Shown piece by piece: positions 36,794 through 46,375 of a stretch of 64,000 nucleotides of DNA. Origin of the DNA: Bacteroidota bacterium (GTDB taxonomy: Bacteria; Bacteroidota; Ignavibacteria; OLB7). The notes beneath the pieces were generated by a model. That model made no database searches, was not told the origin of the DNA, and saw only the letters and a list, made by a program, of their open reading frames with translations. The stretch is from NCBI GenBank assembly GCA_018266795.1, contig JAFDZV010000004.1, forward strand, positions 133,273-197,272, written 5' to 3'. Position 1 is the stretch's first letter. Each line of letters begins with the position of its first letter. The position numbers were made by a program, and so were the translations under genes.

Positions 36794-38482
36794 TCATATC
36801 GAGAGGAGATGGCTTCCGAGATTCGCGTCGGCTGCGAGGCCGAGCTTGCGGCGGATGTGCGTGCGGTGCGTCTTGATGGTGAGCGGTGAGGCGAAGAGCG
36901 ATTCAGCGATCTGCTTCGTCGAGAGATCGCAGCGAATCAGAACACAGACCCGGATCTCGGCCGGCGTAAGATCCGGCGCGATTGCCCGCAGACGACGGAT
37001 GAGATCGTGATGTGTCCGCTCGAACTGCTCCTCGAACATCCGGTGCTCGGTGTGCGCGTCAAGGGCGCTGGAGATGTGGCCCAGGATCTTGGAAACAATC
37101 TCCCTGGTTTCTCCCTTCGCGCTTCGCGCAATCGGCTCCATGGCGCTGCGCACGGTCTCCAGAGCGCGGTTGCGGCGTGTGAGGTTCAGCATCATCGCCT
37201 GCATCCGCTGTTCCTTGCCGTCGGAGGCCTGCTCCGCCTGCAGTACCCGCTGCCGAAGCTCGTTCCGCTCCAGCGTTGCGTCGTCCAATACCTTGCGGCG
37301 TTCCAGCGTGGCGATGCGGCGTATCCGATTCAATCCAAGCAGCGAGTCGTGCAGCTGCATGCGCTCGTGATAGTGTTGCAGTGCGCGTGCGTAATCGCCC
37401 AGTGTTTCGCAGAGCGTGGCGAGTTGTTCGTGCACTCTCATTGCGTCCAATCGCATGCCGCATCCTTCGGCTACCTCGAGGGCGGCCGTGTATGAGCTCA
37501 GCGCCCCCTGTACATCGCCCATTGCCTGCTTCACCATCCCGATCGACTGCAGTATCGCGGGAATCATCCCCGCATTCCGGTGGGCCCTGGCAATTCGCAG
37601 TGCCTGCTGATAATATCGCAACGCGATCTGAGGGTGCGCCATCTCCGCCTGGATCTCGCCGATGATATGGAGCATGCCCACCTGTTCCACCGGCAGATTG
37701 AGCCGCCGGTAGATCGCAATTGCACGCTTCGCCATCGGGAGTGCCTCTGCAGGCTTACCGAGCTTCGTCAGGCACCCCGCTGCCGATCCCAGCGCGTGCG
37801 CGCGTCCCTGATCGTCGTCGATGGAATCGCTCAGAGCCAGCGCCTGCTGGAAATATCCGAGGGCCGTGGCCGGATCGCCCATGTCGCCGTACACCGCGCC
37901 GATATTGTGCAGTGATTTGATCACCTCCGTGAGCGCACCGGCGCCTCGCCTCAATTCGAGCGCGCGGAAGTGATGGGCCAGTGCCTGCTCGAACTCCGAC
38001 TGTTCCTGCCGGATGGAGCCGATCCGCTCCAGCGAGCTCGCCAGCAGCAGCGGATCGCCGATGCGTTCGCGAATCTCGAGCGCGATTGCGTTGCACCGAA
38101 GTGCGCGCTCGTACTCGCCGCGAAGGCGCGAGGTTCTTGCGATTTCAGAGAGCACCTTCGACCGGCTCACGGGATCCGCCATCCGGGACTCGAGGGCTTC
38201 AGCGCCGTCGTAGCAGCGGATCGCCTTCGCCGGCCGGTTCAGCCGGGAGAGGGCCTGCGCACAGGCGATCAGGGCAATTGCCTCCTGATCGACGAAGCCG
38301 CACGCGCGAGCCTGACGGAGACCGTCCTCTGCGAACCCGAGGGCCGCGGCGGGGTTCGCCACCTCCACGCTGAATGCCCGATTGATAAGCTGTTGAACGG
38401 TCTCGGCCGTGGCCGGCACTGCCGGCTTCTTGGGCAATGATCGCTGCGACATGGGGTGTAGCGGGAGAACCGATTCCTGCAT
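36794..38482 (-). CDS. TPR protein with LuxR-type HTH
   Basis: 562 residues. Five or more TPR hairpins (for example SRSKVLSEIARTSRLRGEYERALRCNAIALEI, LHNIGAVYGDMGDPATALGYFQQAL) form an N-terminal solenoid. A long coiled-coil-like helix follows (TLERRKVLDDATLERNELRQRVLQAEQ). The C-terminal LuxR HTH reads LTPAEIRVCVLIRCDLSTKQIAESLFASPLTIKTHRTHIRRKLGL. No receiver or kinase domain, so it is a cytoplasmic regulator, probably sensing protein partners. Start is uncertain (38509, 38482 or 38452). Confidence 0.82.
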   Translation of the reverse strand: MQESVLPLHPMSQRSLPKKPAVPATAETVQQLINRAFSVEVANPAAALGFAEDGLRQARACGFVDQEAIALIACAQALSRLNRPAKAIRCYDGAEALESRMADPVSRSKVLSEIARTSRLRGEYERALRCNAIALEIRERIGDPLLLASSLERIGSIRQEQSEFEQALAHHFRALELRRGAGALTEVIKSLHNIGAVYGDMGDPATALGYFQQALALSDSIDDDQGRAHALGSAAGCLTKLGKPAEALPMAKRAIAIYRRLNLPVEQVGMLHIIGEIQAEMAHPQIALRYYQQALRIARAHRNAGMIPAILQSIGMVKQAMGDVQGALSSYTAALEVAEGCGMRLDAMRVHEQLATLCETLGDYARALQHYHERMQLHDSLLGLNRIRRIATLERRKVLDDATLERNELRQRVLQAEQASDGKEQRMQAMMLNLTRRNRALETVRSAMEPIARSAKGETREIVSKILGHISSALDAHTEHRMFEEQFERTHHDLIRRLRAIAPDLTPAEIRVCVLIRCDLSTKQIAESLFASPLTIKTHRTHIRRKLGLAADANLGSHLLSI

Positions 38483-38862
38483 GCCGCCATTGCGCCGGGC
38501 TGCGTGCATCCGATGGAAGCGGTGTACCGGGAAATGATGAGAGCGCTCCTTGTGTCGATCCCTTTAACCGTGCATGGACCGCACGGAGAATCCATGCAAC
38601 AATACTGCAGGCCATTGTGCGGGGCAATGGCATCGACCGGCACATCTCCTGCCCGGGAGCCAATCCTTCCAGGGGGAGGAACTATATGTCACGCCGCCGG
38701 ACACCTGCGGCAGTTCGCCGGCACGTGAGCGATGAACGAGCGCGGAGCCGGCCGTGCGGCGAACCGGTGGCAATCCGGGCGTCGTTGTCCGGTTGGATGG
38801 GGCATTGTATGTTCCTCTCTTCCGGTGCGCAACCGTTTCTGTTCAAACCATTCGTTCAGCCC
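38483..38862. other. Divergent intergenic region
   Basis: About 380 nt between the regulator (-) and the first lipoprotein (+). No repeat or gene detected. Confidence 0.4.
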
Positions 38863-39579
38863 ATGAATACGTTCAGCTGGCTGCAGCGGAGCGCGCCCGC
38901 CGGGATCGCCATCGCCCTCATCCTTCCTGCATCCTGTTCCAGGAGCAATCCCGTCCGCCTGCCTGAGAATGCCGGCAGCGCGCCCGGGATCGGCAGTCGC
39001 TATACGTTCCATTCGGCGACGTTGACCGACTACAGTTCCGAATTCGATTCCATCAACGAGATGGTTGTCAGGGAGTCCGGGCTGAAGGTTGCAGGGGAGG
39101 AGAGTGTTGTGACGATCACATCGGACAGCCTCTTCAACGCCTACTACGCCTACCGGAACAACGGCGCCATCGCCTTCCTCTACAACGTCGAGTTCAACGG
39201 CATTGCGGTGGATGGTATCTGGGTGACATATCCCGTTGGAGGCAGGGGTGATGTCGCGGCGCTCAGGTACGATCGGGATGCAAACGGGAAGCACGTTCTG
39301 GTGAACGGAACCATCCGGTACCTGGGATCGCGGCAGCTGGCGGTGCCGGCAGGGACGTTCAGGGCCGAGGTGGTGGAGTTCAGGACCGAGACCGACGGCG
39401 GAAACTCCGGGGCCGCGCCGTTGATGGAATCCTCGAATGCGGATACGCTCCGGTTTGCACCGGACATCCATCTCCATGTAAAGAAGTCCGGTATCGACAG
39501 GCTGGTTATCGATGGCCCGGGGAGCACGCTCGTAACCTATGTCCGAACATCCACGCTCCGGAGCTACGCACTGCAATAG
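38863..39579 (+). CDS. Lipoprotein, tandem paralogue 1
   Basis: 238 residues. Lipobox ILPASC (Cys 25), then SRSNPVRLPENAG linker and a beta-rich domain. Shared features with the next gene: GSRYTFHSATLTDY, YYAYRNNGAIAFLYNVEFNGIAVDGIWVTYPV, GTIRYLGSRQLAVPAGTFRAEVVEFRTET and STLRSYALQ at the end. Family not recognised; a DUF3108-like outer-membrane or periplasmic fold is possible. Start at ATG 38863; longer starts would bury the lipobox. Confidence 0.78.
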   Translation: MNTFSWLQRSAPAGIAIALILPASCSRSNPVRLPENAGSAPGIGSRYTFHSATLTDYSSEFDSINEMVVRESGLKVAGEESVVTITSDSLFNAYYAYRNNGAIAFLYNVEFNGIAVDGIWVTYPVGGRGDVAALRYDRDANGKHVLVNGTIRYLGSRQLAVPAGTFRAEVVEFRTETDGGNSGAAPLMESSNADTLRFAPDIHLHVKKSGIDRLVIDGPGSTLVTYVRTSTLRSYALQ

Positions 39580-39660
39580 GCGTGCACGCCGCTCCCCTGC
39601 GTGATGTAGGATCGCTGCATCCGGCGCGGTAGTCATCATTCACTTCATTCTCTCGATCGC

Positions 39661-40362
39661 ATGAACCATCCTCTCCGTTCTGTTGTGCCGATGGCCGTTG
39701 TTGCCATGATGTTTGCGTTTGCATCCTGCACGAAGAAGAATCCGGTGGACCCGGGTGATACCGCGCTGAGAATCCCGAAGGCCGGCAGCAGCTATACATT
39801 CAATTCAGTGAGCATCAGCGGCGGCACAACCGTGGAGAGTGGCGGGATTACGACGGTGGTGATGCAGTCCGGCCTGAGTTACGGCGGGAAGAGCAACGTT
39901 GCAACGATGATGACCGACTTCAGGAACGTCGACTACTACAGCTATGAGGGGAACGGCGACGTCGGCTACCTCTTCCACCTCGTGTTCGGCGGCACAACGG
40001 TGGACAGCATGTGGATCGCGTTCCCGATTGCAAGCAGGGGAAGTGTGGCCGCACCGACGTACGATCGTGTATACAACGGGCAGCACATGCTGGCGGGCGG
40101 CAGGATCACGTATCTGGGCGCCGCACAGCTTACCGTGCCTGCGGGAACGTTTCAGACGCAGTTGCTGGAGTTCCGGACGTCAACCGGCTCCGGCACTGCC
40201 GGGCAGGAGCCGACGGATCTGTCCACCTTCGTGGACACCCTCTGGTATGCTCCAGGCATCGGCTACCACGTGCGGCAATCCGGAGTACAGACTCGTACGG
40301 TGGGGGGCAGATCGACGAACTATTATTCCACCTCCACGCTGCAGCAGTACACGCTTCAATAG
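39661..40362 (+). CDS. Lipoprotein, tandem paralogue 2
   Basis: 233 residues. Lipobox FAFASC (Cys 23) and a positively charged start after it (TKKN). Body parallels the gene before it: SSYTFNSVSI, DYYSYEGNGDVGYLFHLVFGGTTVDSMWIAFPI, GRITYLGAAQLTVPAGTFQTQLLEFRTST, STSTLQQYTLQ. Tandem duplication with an 81-nt gap. Function unknown. Confidence 0.78.
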   Translation: MNHPLRSVVPMAVVAMMFAFASCTKKNPVDPGDTALRIPKAGSSYTFNSVSISGGTTVESGGITTVVMQSGLSYGGKSNVATMMTDFRNVDYYSYEGNGDVGYLFHLVFGGTTVDSMWIAFPIASRGSVAAPTYDRVYNGQHMLAGGRITYLGAAQLTVPAGTFQTQLLEFRTSTGSGTAGQEPTDLSTFVDTLWYAPGIGYHVRQSGVQTRTVGGRSTNYYSTSTLQQYTLQ

Positions 40363-40444
40363 CAACGCACGTTCCGGCCGATCCGGTGCGGCTCCGCCGT
40401 TTCTCATGAGCTTCCGGCGCCTCCGGTCCTGCGGGTTCGAGCCC

Positions 40445-41005
40445 TCAGCGATTGAACGTAATCGCGCCGCGCGTTGCGGACTTCACCCAGTAGGCACGGC
40501 CGGGATCGATCGTTGCCGCAACGTAGTATCCATCGCTGAAGCCGAAGAAGCCGGATTGCAGCGTGGTGCCGGTGACGACAACGGATGCGGCCGGCGCCGG
40601 CTCGCTCGCGCCGGAACAGATCAGGTTCCATCCGGCCGCGAGCGGTATCGTCTGCGGCAGCGCCAGCGAGATGCCGGGCTGCCGCACGGTGCGCGGAGCG
40701 TCCAGTTTGATCCAGTAGCCCGTGCCTCTGCGCAGTATCGAATCGGTGACGTAGCCGTTGTTGTAGGTGAAAAGCGGTGAAGCTGCGGCAGGGAACATCA
40801 CATCAACGGACGGATAGAACGGCGTGTTGGGGAGGCCGATCATGTTCCACCCTGCGACGTACCGAACCGTGGTAAATAGGTCGCTGCCCGGGGGCGCCTG
40901 CGCCTGCATGCTTTGCGGCCGCAGTCCGAACGCCTGCATGCCTGCAATGGCAATCACGACGAGAATGTGACGGAAGCCGTTGCGATCGGTGGGTGATGGA
41001 GTCAT
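40445..41005 (-). CDS. Secreted protein with two GWN-type repeats
   Basis: 186 residues with a hydrophobic N-terminal signal (HILVVIAIAGMQAFG...QAQA). The mature region has two copies of a short motif block: AGWNMIGLPNTPF...TGYWIKLDAPRTV and AGWNLICSGASEP...RAYWVKSATRGAI. This GWN...YW(I/V)K repeat is often part of secreted proteins in Bacteroidota/Chlorobi relatives. AGGAACG before ATG 41005. No known activity. Confidence 0.7.
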   Translation of the reverse strand: MTPSPTDRNGFRHILVVIAIAGMQAFGLRPQSMQAQAPPGSDLFTTVRYVAGWNMIGLPNTPFYPSVDVMFPAAASPLFTYNNGYVTDSILRRGTGYWIKLDAPRTVRQPGISLALPQTIPLAAGWNLICSGASEPAPAASVVVTGTTLQSGFFGFSDGYYVAATIDPGRAYWVKSATRGAITFNR

Positions 41006-41727
41006 GATCGTTCCTGCCTCGCTGATGAGCACACGAATAGTCGAGCGGCGAACCTGCGCGGGCAGAGCCCCGACAACGAAGAGCCCCGCTGCCGACGAAG
41101 CGGCGCAGACCTTCTTCGCGTACTGGCGGGGCTCGTGGTTCACAACGCTCCGGGCGTATGGTTGTTGCAACACCCCCGCCCACAGCAGCGGGATCGTTGC
41201 GGGACCAGTTGCACGTGTGGCGGCGAACGGAGTGGCAGTCGTCAACATAGGCCGCGGAGCGACCCGCAATCAAGTTATGGTTTGCTTACGGCCGGGGCGC
41301 GCGCATCGCGAACATGCATTACTCCCGTACCTGGACCGATGTATTCCGAAGGCTGAAGCGGACAGCATCGACTCGTCGCGATGCCGTCGCGTTACACAAT
41401 ACGATCCCGATCGTCACTGCATAGATCGGGCCCCTGCCTGTGCGAGACGCCCGCGACATCCGCACGATGCCGGGCGTTGGCGCCGGTTGCGCATCCACTG
41501 GCCCTGCGGGCTCGGTACGATACCTTCATCCCAATCCTTCTCACGCGCACATCCACGTCGCGCTCCTTTCCGTTTCATGCAATGGCGGAAGAACGGAGAG
41601 CATGTTGCATACGCCCATTCGCGGATTCCTGCCGATCGGCCTCGTATCGGGATGCGATATGAGCGTAGTGCGGTGCGAGTGCATGTTGTCAACCAGCGAC
41701 CATTGTTCCACAATCAGCGACACACGA
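41006..41727. other. Long divergent intergenic region
   Basis: About 720 nt with no gene or repeat I can support. Contains promoters for both flanking genes. Confidence 0.4.
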
Positions 41728-42882
41728 ATGAGACCACACGTTCCAGCCCGTGCTCTGCTTCCTGCATGCCTTATTCCGTTTGCTGCGCTTGTGGCCGGAT
41801 GCGGCGCCTCGCAGGTGAGCGTGCAACCGGACTTCAACCGGTCGGAATTGCACCAGCCTTCTCTGAAGCGGGAAGGAATCTGCTTCGTCAAGGTGGAGGA
41901 TCGCCGGGCCGACACATCGTCGCGCATCGGCAAGGCGCGTGTGGGGTTCTTCAACAGAACCGTGCCGTACTATCTGGCAGGCAATCTGGCCGGCAATGTG
42001 AAGAGGATGCTGGATACGCTTGCAGGCGGCTCCTGCGCGCGCGATCGCTACATACCCGTTACCGTCACCATCGATACGTTCAACGTGGGGGAACACAGCG
42101 GGCTGTTCTCCGAAGAGGCATACGGGGACTTCAATCTTCATTTCATATATCCCGTCACGCCCGATTCGCTCGGCTCGTTCTCGATATCATCGCATCCGAC
42201 ACAGGGAGCCGCGGACGCAACGGACGAGATCGAGCCGTTGATCTACAAGGGGGTGGCGGAGTGTGCGCGCCTGTTCGTTGAACGCGCGCTGGACCGGACG
42301 CCGGGCGTCGCGATGCCGTCGGACTCCGCGCGCGCCGCGAACTCCTCCGCATCCGCCATACCGTTCGCACAGCGCGGTCCGGCAGTGGGCAAGGACCAGG
42401 TGATTGCCGGCGAGAAGTCGCACGGCACAAGGAACGAGATCGGCGGGAATTACCTGACCGGCAGCAGGATCGTGACGGGTGTCCGTATTACATACGGCAT
42501 ACTGACGGAGAAGGACAGCTCCGATTTCCGTTGGGGAGCAGGCCTCTCGCTGAACTACAACGACATCAGGAATGAGTCCGCCTCGCTGACCGGAAGCTTC
42601 GTCAATTTCGGCAGCAGGGTCATGGCTCGATACTTCCTGGGGGCGCATACATCGTTCTACGTGGCCGGTGCGATTGGACTGGTTGGCGGTACTGAGTCGA
42701 TCGACTATGGAACGAATGTGGAGTCGTCGTTCTTCATCGGGCCGAATGTGGAGGAGACCGTTGGGCTCTCCCTGAATCGCAGGGTGTTCCTGGAAGTCGG
42801 GTCGTATCAGCTTGCCTACTTCGGTTCGAAGCTCCTCCCGTCCGATGTCGGCCTGATAGCCGGCGTTAGCTTCGGACTGTAG
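41728..42882 (+). CDS. Lipoprotein with C-terminal barrel-like domain
   Basis: 384 residues. MRPHVPARALLPACLIPFAALVAGC is a lipoprotein signal with Cys 25. Residues ~30-205 form a mixed domain (GICFVKVEDRRADTSSRIGKARVGFFNRTVPYYL, VTVTIDTFNVGEHSG). The C-terminal part has alternating aromatic strands (WGAGLSLNYNDIRNESASLTGSFVNFGSRVMARYFLGAHTSFYVAGAIGLVGG...FFIGPNVEETVGLSLNRRVFLEVGSYQLAYF) that could be an eight-stranded outer-membrane barrel. A lipid-anchored domain fused to a barrel is unusual. Family not recognised. Confidence 0.7.
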   Translation: MRPHVPARALLPACLIPFAALVAGCGASQVSVQPDFNRSELHQPSLKREGICFVKVEDRRADTSSRIGKARVGFFNRTVPYYLAGNLAGNVKRMLDTLAGGSCARDRYIPVTVTIDTFNVGEHSGLFSEEAYGDFNLHFIYPVTPDSLGSFSISSHPTQGAADATDEIEPLIYKGVAECARLFVERALDRTPGVAMPSDSARAANSSASAIPFAQRGPAVGKDQVIAGEKSHGTRNEIGGNYLTGSRIVTGVRITYGILTEKDSSDFRWGAGLSLNYNDIRNESASLTGSFVNFGSRVMARYFLGAHTSFYVAGAIGLVGGTESIDYGTNVESSFFIGPNVEETVGLSLNRRVFLEVGSYQLAYFGSKLLPSDVGLIAGVSFGL

Positions 42883-43356
42883 GGGACTGCCGTGGCAGCC
42901 GGCGGGATTGCGATGCAGCTATGGGGCGGAGTCGCGATGAAGCGGGCCGGCTTGGAGGTGCGGCGGAGAAGGCTGGAGCAAGCATGGGGAGCGGCCTTGA
43001 AGGCACGCTCCCCAGCCGCCTCACAGGGATCACACTGCAATCGGTGCATCCGGTTGCCTGCGGGCAGAAGCCATCGGCATCCGGCGAGTGCTGTTGACGG
43101 CAGCCCGGCATCGCACCAAAATTCAAGTGCGTCACACGTCAATACAGGCCAGGCTGCACAGGCACATCGCCGCCTTGCGTTCCATCATGTCCCGTGTTGA
43201 ACCCGCGAGAGATCGGGCGATTGCGCCGGCAGTTCGTTTCCCGCCCATGTGATATCTGCCCGTTCTCAACGCGTGCACAACCTACCTGCGGGCGGCCACT
43301 TCAAGAATGACCTGGGTCAATCTTCGCGTACTACCATTCTCCGCAATCGGCATCGC
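42883..43356. other. Intergenic region before the ECF sigma gene
   Basis: About 470 nt. No gene or repeat seen. Promoter of the sigma gene expected near its 3' end. Confidence 0.4.
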
Positions 43357-44016
43357 ATGTTTCGCCGCCATGTTCGTCTATGTAGTGTGTCGACATCGGT
43401 TCAAGCCCATACTGCAGCCCACGCATTGGATCCTCCAGCATCGGAAACCAGCAGAGCGAATCAGGTAGAGAAGGCGATTCGCTCGGAGCGCCGGCGGCTG
43501 CTGGAGTTCATTCGCAGCCGCGTGGATATCCCCGAGGATGCGGAGGACATTCTTCAGGATGTGCTGGTGCAGCTGGTGGCGAGCGATTCGATCGCAGCGC
43601 CGATAGAGAAGTTCACCTCCTGGCTCTTCACCGTTGCCCGAAACCGGATCGTGGACTGGTACCGCAAGCGAAAGCCGGAGTCGATATCGTCGCTGGCGTC
43701 GGCGGATACCGGAGAGGAGGGGGAGGATGGTGTGCCGTTCCTTCTGGAGAACGCGCTCTTCGATCCATCCGACAACCCCGATGCAGCCTACTTCCGCGAA
43801 CGATTCTGGGATGCGCTTGCCGAGGCGTTGGAGGAGCTTCCCGCCGAGCAGCGCGATGCATTCGTGATGCACGAACTGGAGGGGCGAAGCTTCAAGGAGA
43901 TTGCGGAGGCAACGGGCGTTGGCGTGCCAACGCTTCTCTCCCGCAAACGCTACGCCGTTGCATATCTGCGCATGCGGCTGCGGGATCTGTACGACGAATT
44001 GAACAATGTGGAATGA
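43357..44016 (+). CDS. ECF RNA polymerase sigma factor
   Basis: 219 residues. Sigma2: LLEFIRSRVDIPEDAEDILQDVLVQLVAS with FTSWLFTVARNRIVDWYRKRK. Sigma4: LAEALEELPAEQRDAFVMHELEGRSFKEIAEATGVGVPTLLSRKRYAVAYLRMRL. No anti-sigma gene is recognisable, but a small two-segment membrane protein follows. Start is not firm (ATG 43357 or GTG 43387); the N-terminal extension is basic and may be shorter in the real protein. Confidence 0.88.
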   Translation: MFRRHVRLCSVSTSVQAHTAAHALDPPASETSRANQVEKAIRSERRRLLEFIRSRVDIPEDAEDILQDVLVQLVASDSIAAPIEKFTSWLFTVARNRIVDWYRKRKPESISSLASADTGEEGEDGVPFLLENALFDPSDNPDAAYFRERFWDALAEALEELPAEQRDAFVMHELEGRSFKEIAEATGVGVPTLLSRKRYAVAYLRMRLRDLYDELNNVE

Positions 44017-44138
44017 TGCCGGCGGGCATGCCGCAGGCAGTGAACATAACGGCTTTCATCGGGAGCGTACAGCATGGCATTCCGCCGGTTGCGGAGCCTG
44101 CTGTGCCCGGCGATCGAAGCATCAAGGAACGAATAATC

Positions 44139-44513
44139 ATGAGAAGGCGAACGCCGTTGAAAATCGCACGCATCGTGTTGATCGCATGCGTTGTTGTCCT
44201 GGGCGTGGGACTGGCTGTGATGGCATTGTGGAACGCGCTTGTTCCGGTGCTCTTTGCCGGCCCCGTCATCAACTACTGGCAGGCGCTTGGCCTGTTCCTC
44301 CTCTCGCGCATTCTGCTCATGGGGCGCGGCGGCCCGCCGCAGTTCTCGCGGATGCGGCACGAGCGCTGGCGCAGGAAATTCGAGGAACGCATGGCCTCGA
44401 TGAGTCCGGAGGAACGCGAGCGCGTGCGCCGGGCATGGGATGAACGTTGCGGCATGAATTTCGACAGGCCGCGATGGAGACGGGGGGATGAGCAGGCCGA
44501 GCCGGGGGAGTAG
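44139..44513 (+). CDS. Small membrane protein paired with ECF sigma factor
   Basis: 124 residues. Two membrane segments (about residues 10-33, IARIVLIACVVVLGVGLAVMALW, and 40-58, INYWQALGLFLLSRILLMG) with a charged cytosolic tail (MRHERWRRKFEERMASMSPEERERVRR). Small proteins of this layout frequently follow ECF sigma genes and are anti-sigma candidates by position; no zinc-finger or ZAS motif is present. AAGGAACGAATAATC precedes ATG 44139. Confidence 0.78.
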   Translation: MRRRTPLKIARIVLIACVVVLGVGLAVMALWNALVPVLFAGPVINYWQALGLFLLSRILLMGRGGPPQFSRMRHERWRRKFEERMASMSPEERERVRRAWDERCGMNFDRPRWRRGDEQAEPGE

Positions 44514-44642
44514 GAGCACCCGTCACTCGGCGCGCAGGGCCTGCAGGCTCTGAAGTGCACTCCGGTTTCGATGGGAACTGTACGTCCGCGATCTCCTGTA
44601 TGCGAGGAAGCTGTTCATCGGCCCGGAAGGGTATCTCCGAAA

Positions 44643-44671
44643 CAGGGGCCGCACATGGTGTGCGGCCCCTG
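44643..44671 (+). terminator. Hairpin after the sigma operon
   Basis: CAGGGGCCGCACA pairs with TGTGCGGCCCCTG over 13 bp with a 3-nt loop. It is about 130 nt after the 44513 stop and has no T-run, so its strength as a terminator is uncertain. Confidence 0.55.
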
Positions 44672-44800
44672 CGCATTACGGGCGTTCCCTTCATGCGCGC
44701 AAGGGCCTGCGGTGCCGAGCGTTGCGCACTCTGAGAGTTGTTCCCGTCTACGGTCGCTGCAGCTATTGCCATCCGGTGTTCTTATGAACAGCGAGTTCCC

Positions 44801-44930
44801 GGCACAACGGGATGTCGTCCCCCTTCACTGGATACATTCTTGCGACGGACCGGGAGCTCTCGGCCCGCCGCAGGCGGGCGTACAAAGAACCAGGCCCCCC
44901 GGTTCCGAACGGCCGTTGATAACGTTCGAG
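44801..44930 (+). repeat. Dispersed intergenic element, copy C
   Basis: Shares cacaacgggatg, cgccgcaggcgggcgtaca (44867-44884), ggttccgaacggccgttgataac with the copies at 16548 and 22210. Confidence 0.7.
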
Positions 44931-45058
44931 GCCCTTTTGTTCGGAACCTTGAGTATGTTGAAGGCGATGCTCCGTAAACTTCGCGCCGTGATGCGAACGA
45001 AGCACTCGTCGGCAAGCTGGCTCGCTCCGCGGGCCGCCAACACTCATCGACACTTCCC

Positions 45059-46375
45059 ATGAAACGAACAACGCGGATTGCGCTCCTCGCGCTGCCGGCG
45101 ATCCTCCTCGCCGCATGCTTCCACAAGTCGGATGAGACGGGAACGGCGGACGATGTGAAACAGACGATGATCTGCCATACCGCGAAGGGAGATTTCCTGA
45201 TCACGCACGAGGAGGTGTTTCATGCAACGTCCAAGTCATCAGGAGGCCGCGGCACCTTTGTCAGCGGGTATGCCGACTATCGCTTCACAGTGCGCAATCT
45301 GGCTACGGGGCAGCAGGTTGCCAGACTGGTGACCGGAGAGCGCGACGAAGATCTGATCCTGCTTGGATTCGACGGGACGCGCCTCTGGTGCTACAGTGCC
45401 GACAAGTCCGTTGGTCTCCATGCCCGCGATCCTGCCACACTCGGCGTTGTGGTGACACGCGATCAGGTGGAGAAGGGAACGCCGGCGCTCGCCGGTCGTC
45501 TGGCCTCTCCGTCGGTGAGTGAGGCCGGGCGCCTGTACGGTTTCGATCCCTTCACGCGGAGCGTGATCCTTGCGGATATGCAGGGAAATCTCTACAGCAT
45601 GGATGCGGAGACTCTCCGCGCAACGGCGATCGCGAAGATGCCGAAGCTGCTGGAGCAGCCGTCGCATGCGTCGACAACCGGCGCTTATCGGTGGCGCGAC
45701 GAAAGCGTCGGCCTTCGCGATGAACCGCGCGGGCACATCGAGATCTCCAACGATGTGCGAAGCACCGATAGCTATCTGCACGGGGAGATCATGCTGGAGG
45801 GGAACGTCACTCGCCTGGCGGAAGCCGGTGTGCGGATGCGCAAGGCCGCGGACGCCGTGATCGAACGGATGCGAAGCACGCACGATTCGCTGCTGGCCCT
45901 CTATCCCGTGCTTCGCAACGAGACGGAGGCCTATCGCTCCATACGCGATGCCGATCTGCTGAACGGCTACTACCGTATCGACAGGAAGCTTCAGGAAGCC
46001 GTGGAGGACAGCGCAAGCAACAGCGACGATGCTCTGCGGCATCTCCCGAACACCGTGCTGGGCTGCGATTCCAACGTTGTCTACATCGCGCATGCGAACA
46101 ATCTCGCCGATACCTCGAGCCTCATGATATCCCGCGTCAGCCTGCACGGCACGCAGATGGTTACGGATTGGACCACGCTGGTACCGCAGATCTACGCCAA
46201 TCCATCCAAGGGAATCAAGGTGGACCCGCTCGCGGAAACCTTCAAGTCCGGCGATCCCGACTTCGACTACGAATGGTACGGGGTGGAAGGAAACGTGCTG
46301 GTGGGGGTGAAGATGCTCTTTGCATTTGCACTCGACATCCGCACCGGCAAGCTTCTGTGGAAACAGCAGTTGTGA
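45059..46375 (+). CDS. Lipoprotein, possible PA2928-like propeller
   Basis: 438 residues. Lipobox ILLAAC (Cys 20) and a charged linker. Sequence stretches such as FTVRNLATGQQVARLVTGERDEDLILLGFDGTRLWCYSADKSVGLHARDPATL resemble secreted PQQ/WD-like beta-propeller repeats; the PA2928 family has a similar look (recalled). It continues to a C-terminal stretch DIRTGKLLWKQQL. Located after repeat copy C and before a terminator. Function unknown. Confidence 0.72.
   Translation: MKRTTRIALLALPAILLAACFHKSDETGTADDVKQTMICHTAKGDFLITHEEVFHATSKSSGGRGTFVSGYADYRFTVRNLATGQQVARLVTGERDEDLILLGFDGTRLWCYSADKSVGLHARDPATLGVVVTRDQVEKGTPALAGRLASPSVSEAGRLYGFDPFTRSVILADMQGNLYSMDAETLRATAIAKMPKLLEQPSHASTTGAYRWRDESVGLRDEPRGHIEISNDVRSTDSYLHGEIMLEGNVTRLAEAGVRMRKAADAVIERMRSTHDSLLALYPVLRNETEAYRSIRDADLLNGYYRIDRKLQEAVEDSASNSDDALRHLPNTVLGCDSNVVYIAHANNLADTSSLMISRVSLHGTQMVTDWTTLVPQIYANPSKGIKVDPLAETFKSGDPDFDYEWYGVEGNVLVGVKMLFAFALDIRTGKLLWKQQL

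Larger units (their letters stand above)
44514..45058. other. Intergenic region with hairpin and repeat copy
   Basis: Contains a strong stem-loop (44643-44671) and dispersed element copy C (44801-44930). No gene otherwise. Confidence 0.55.

Noticed and set aside
40425-40440. gggttcgagccc resembling a tRNA T-arm
   Set aside because: No acceptor, D or anticodon stems can be folded around it.
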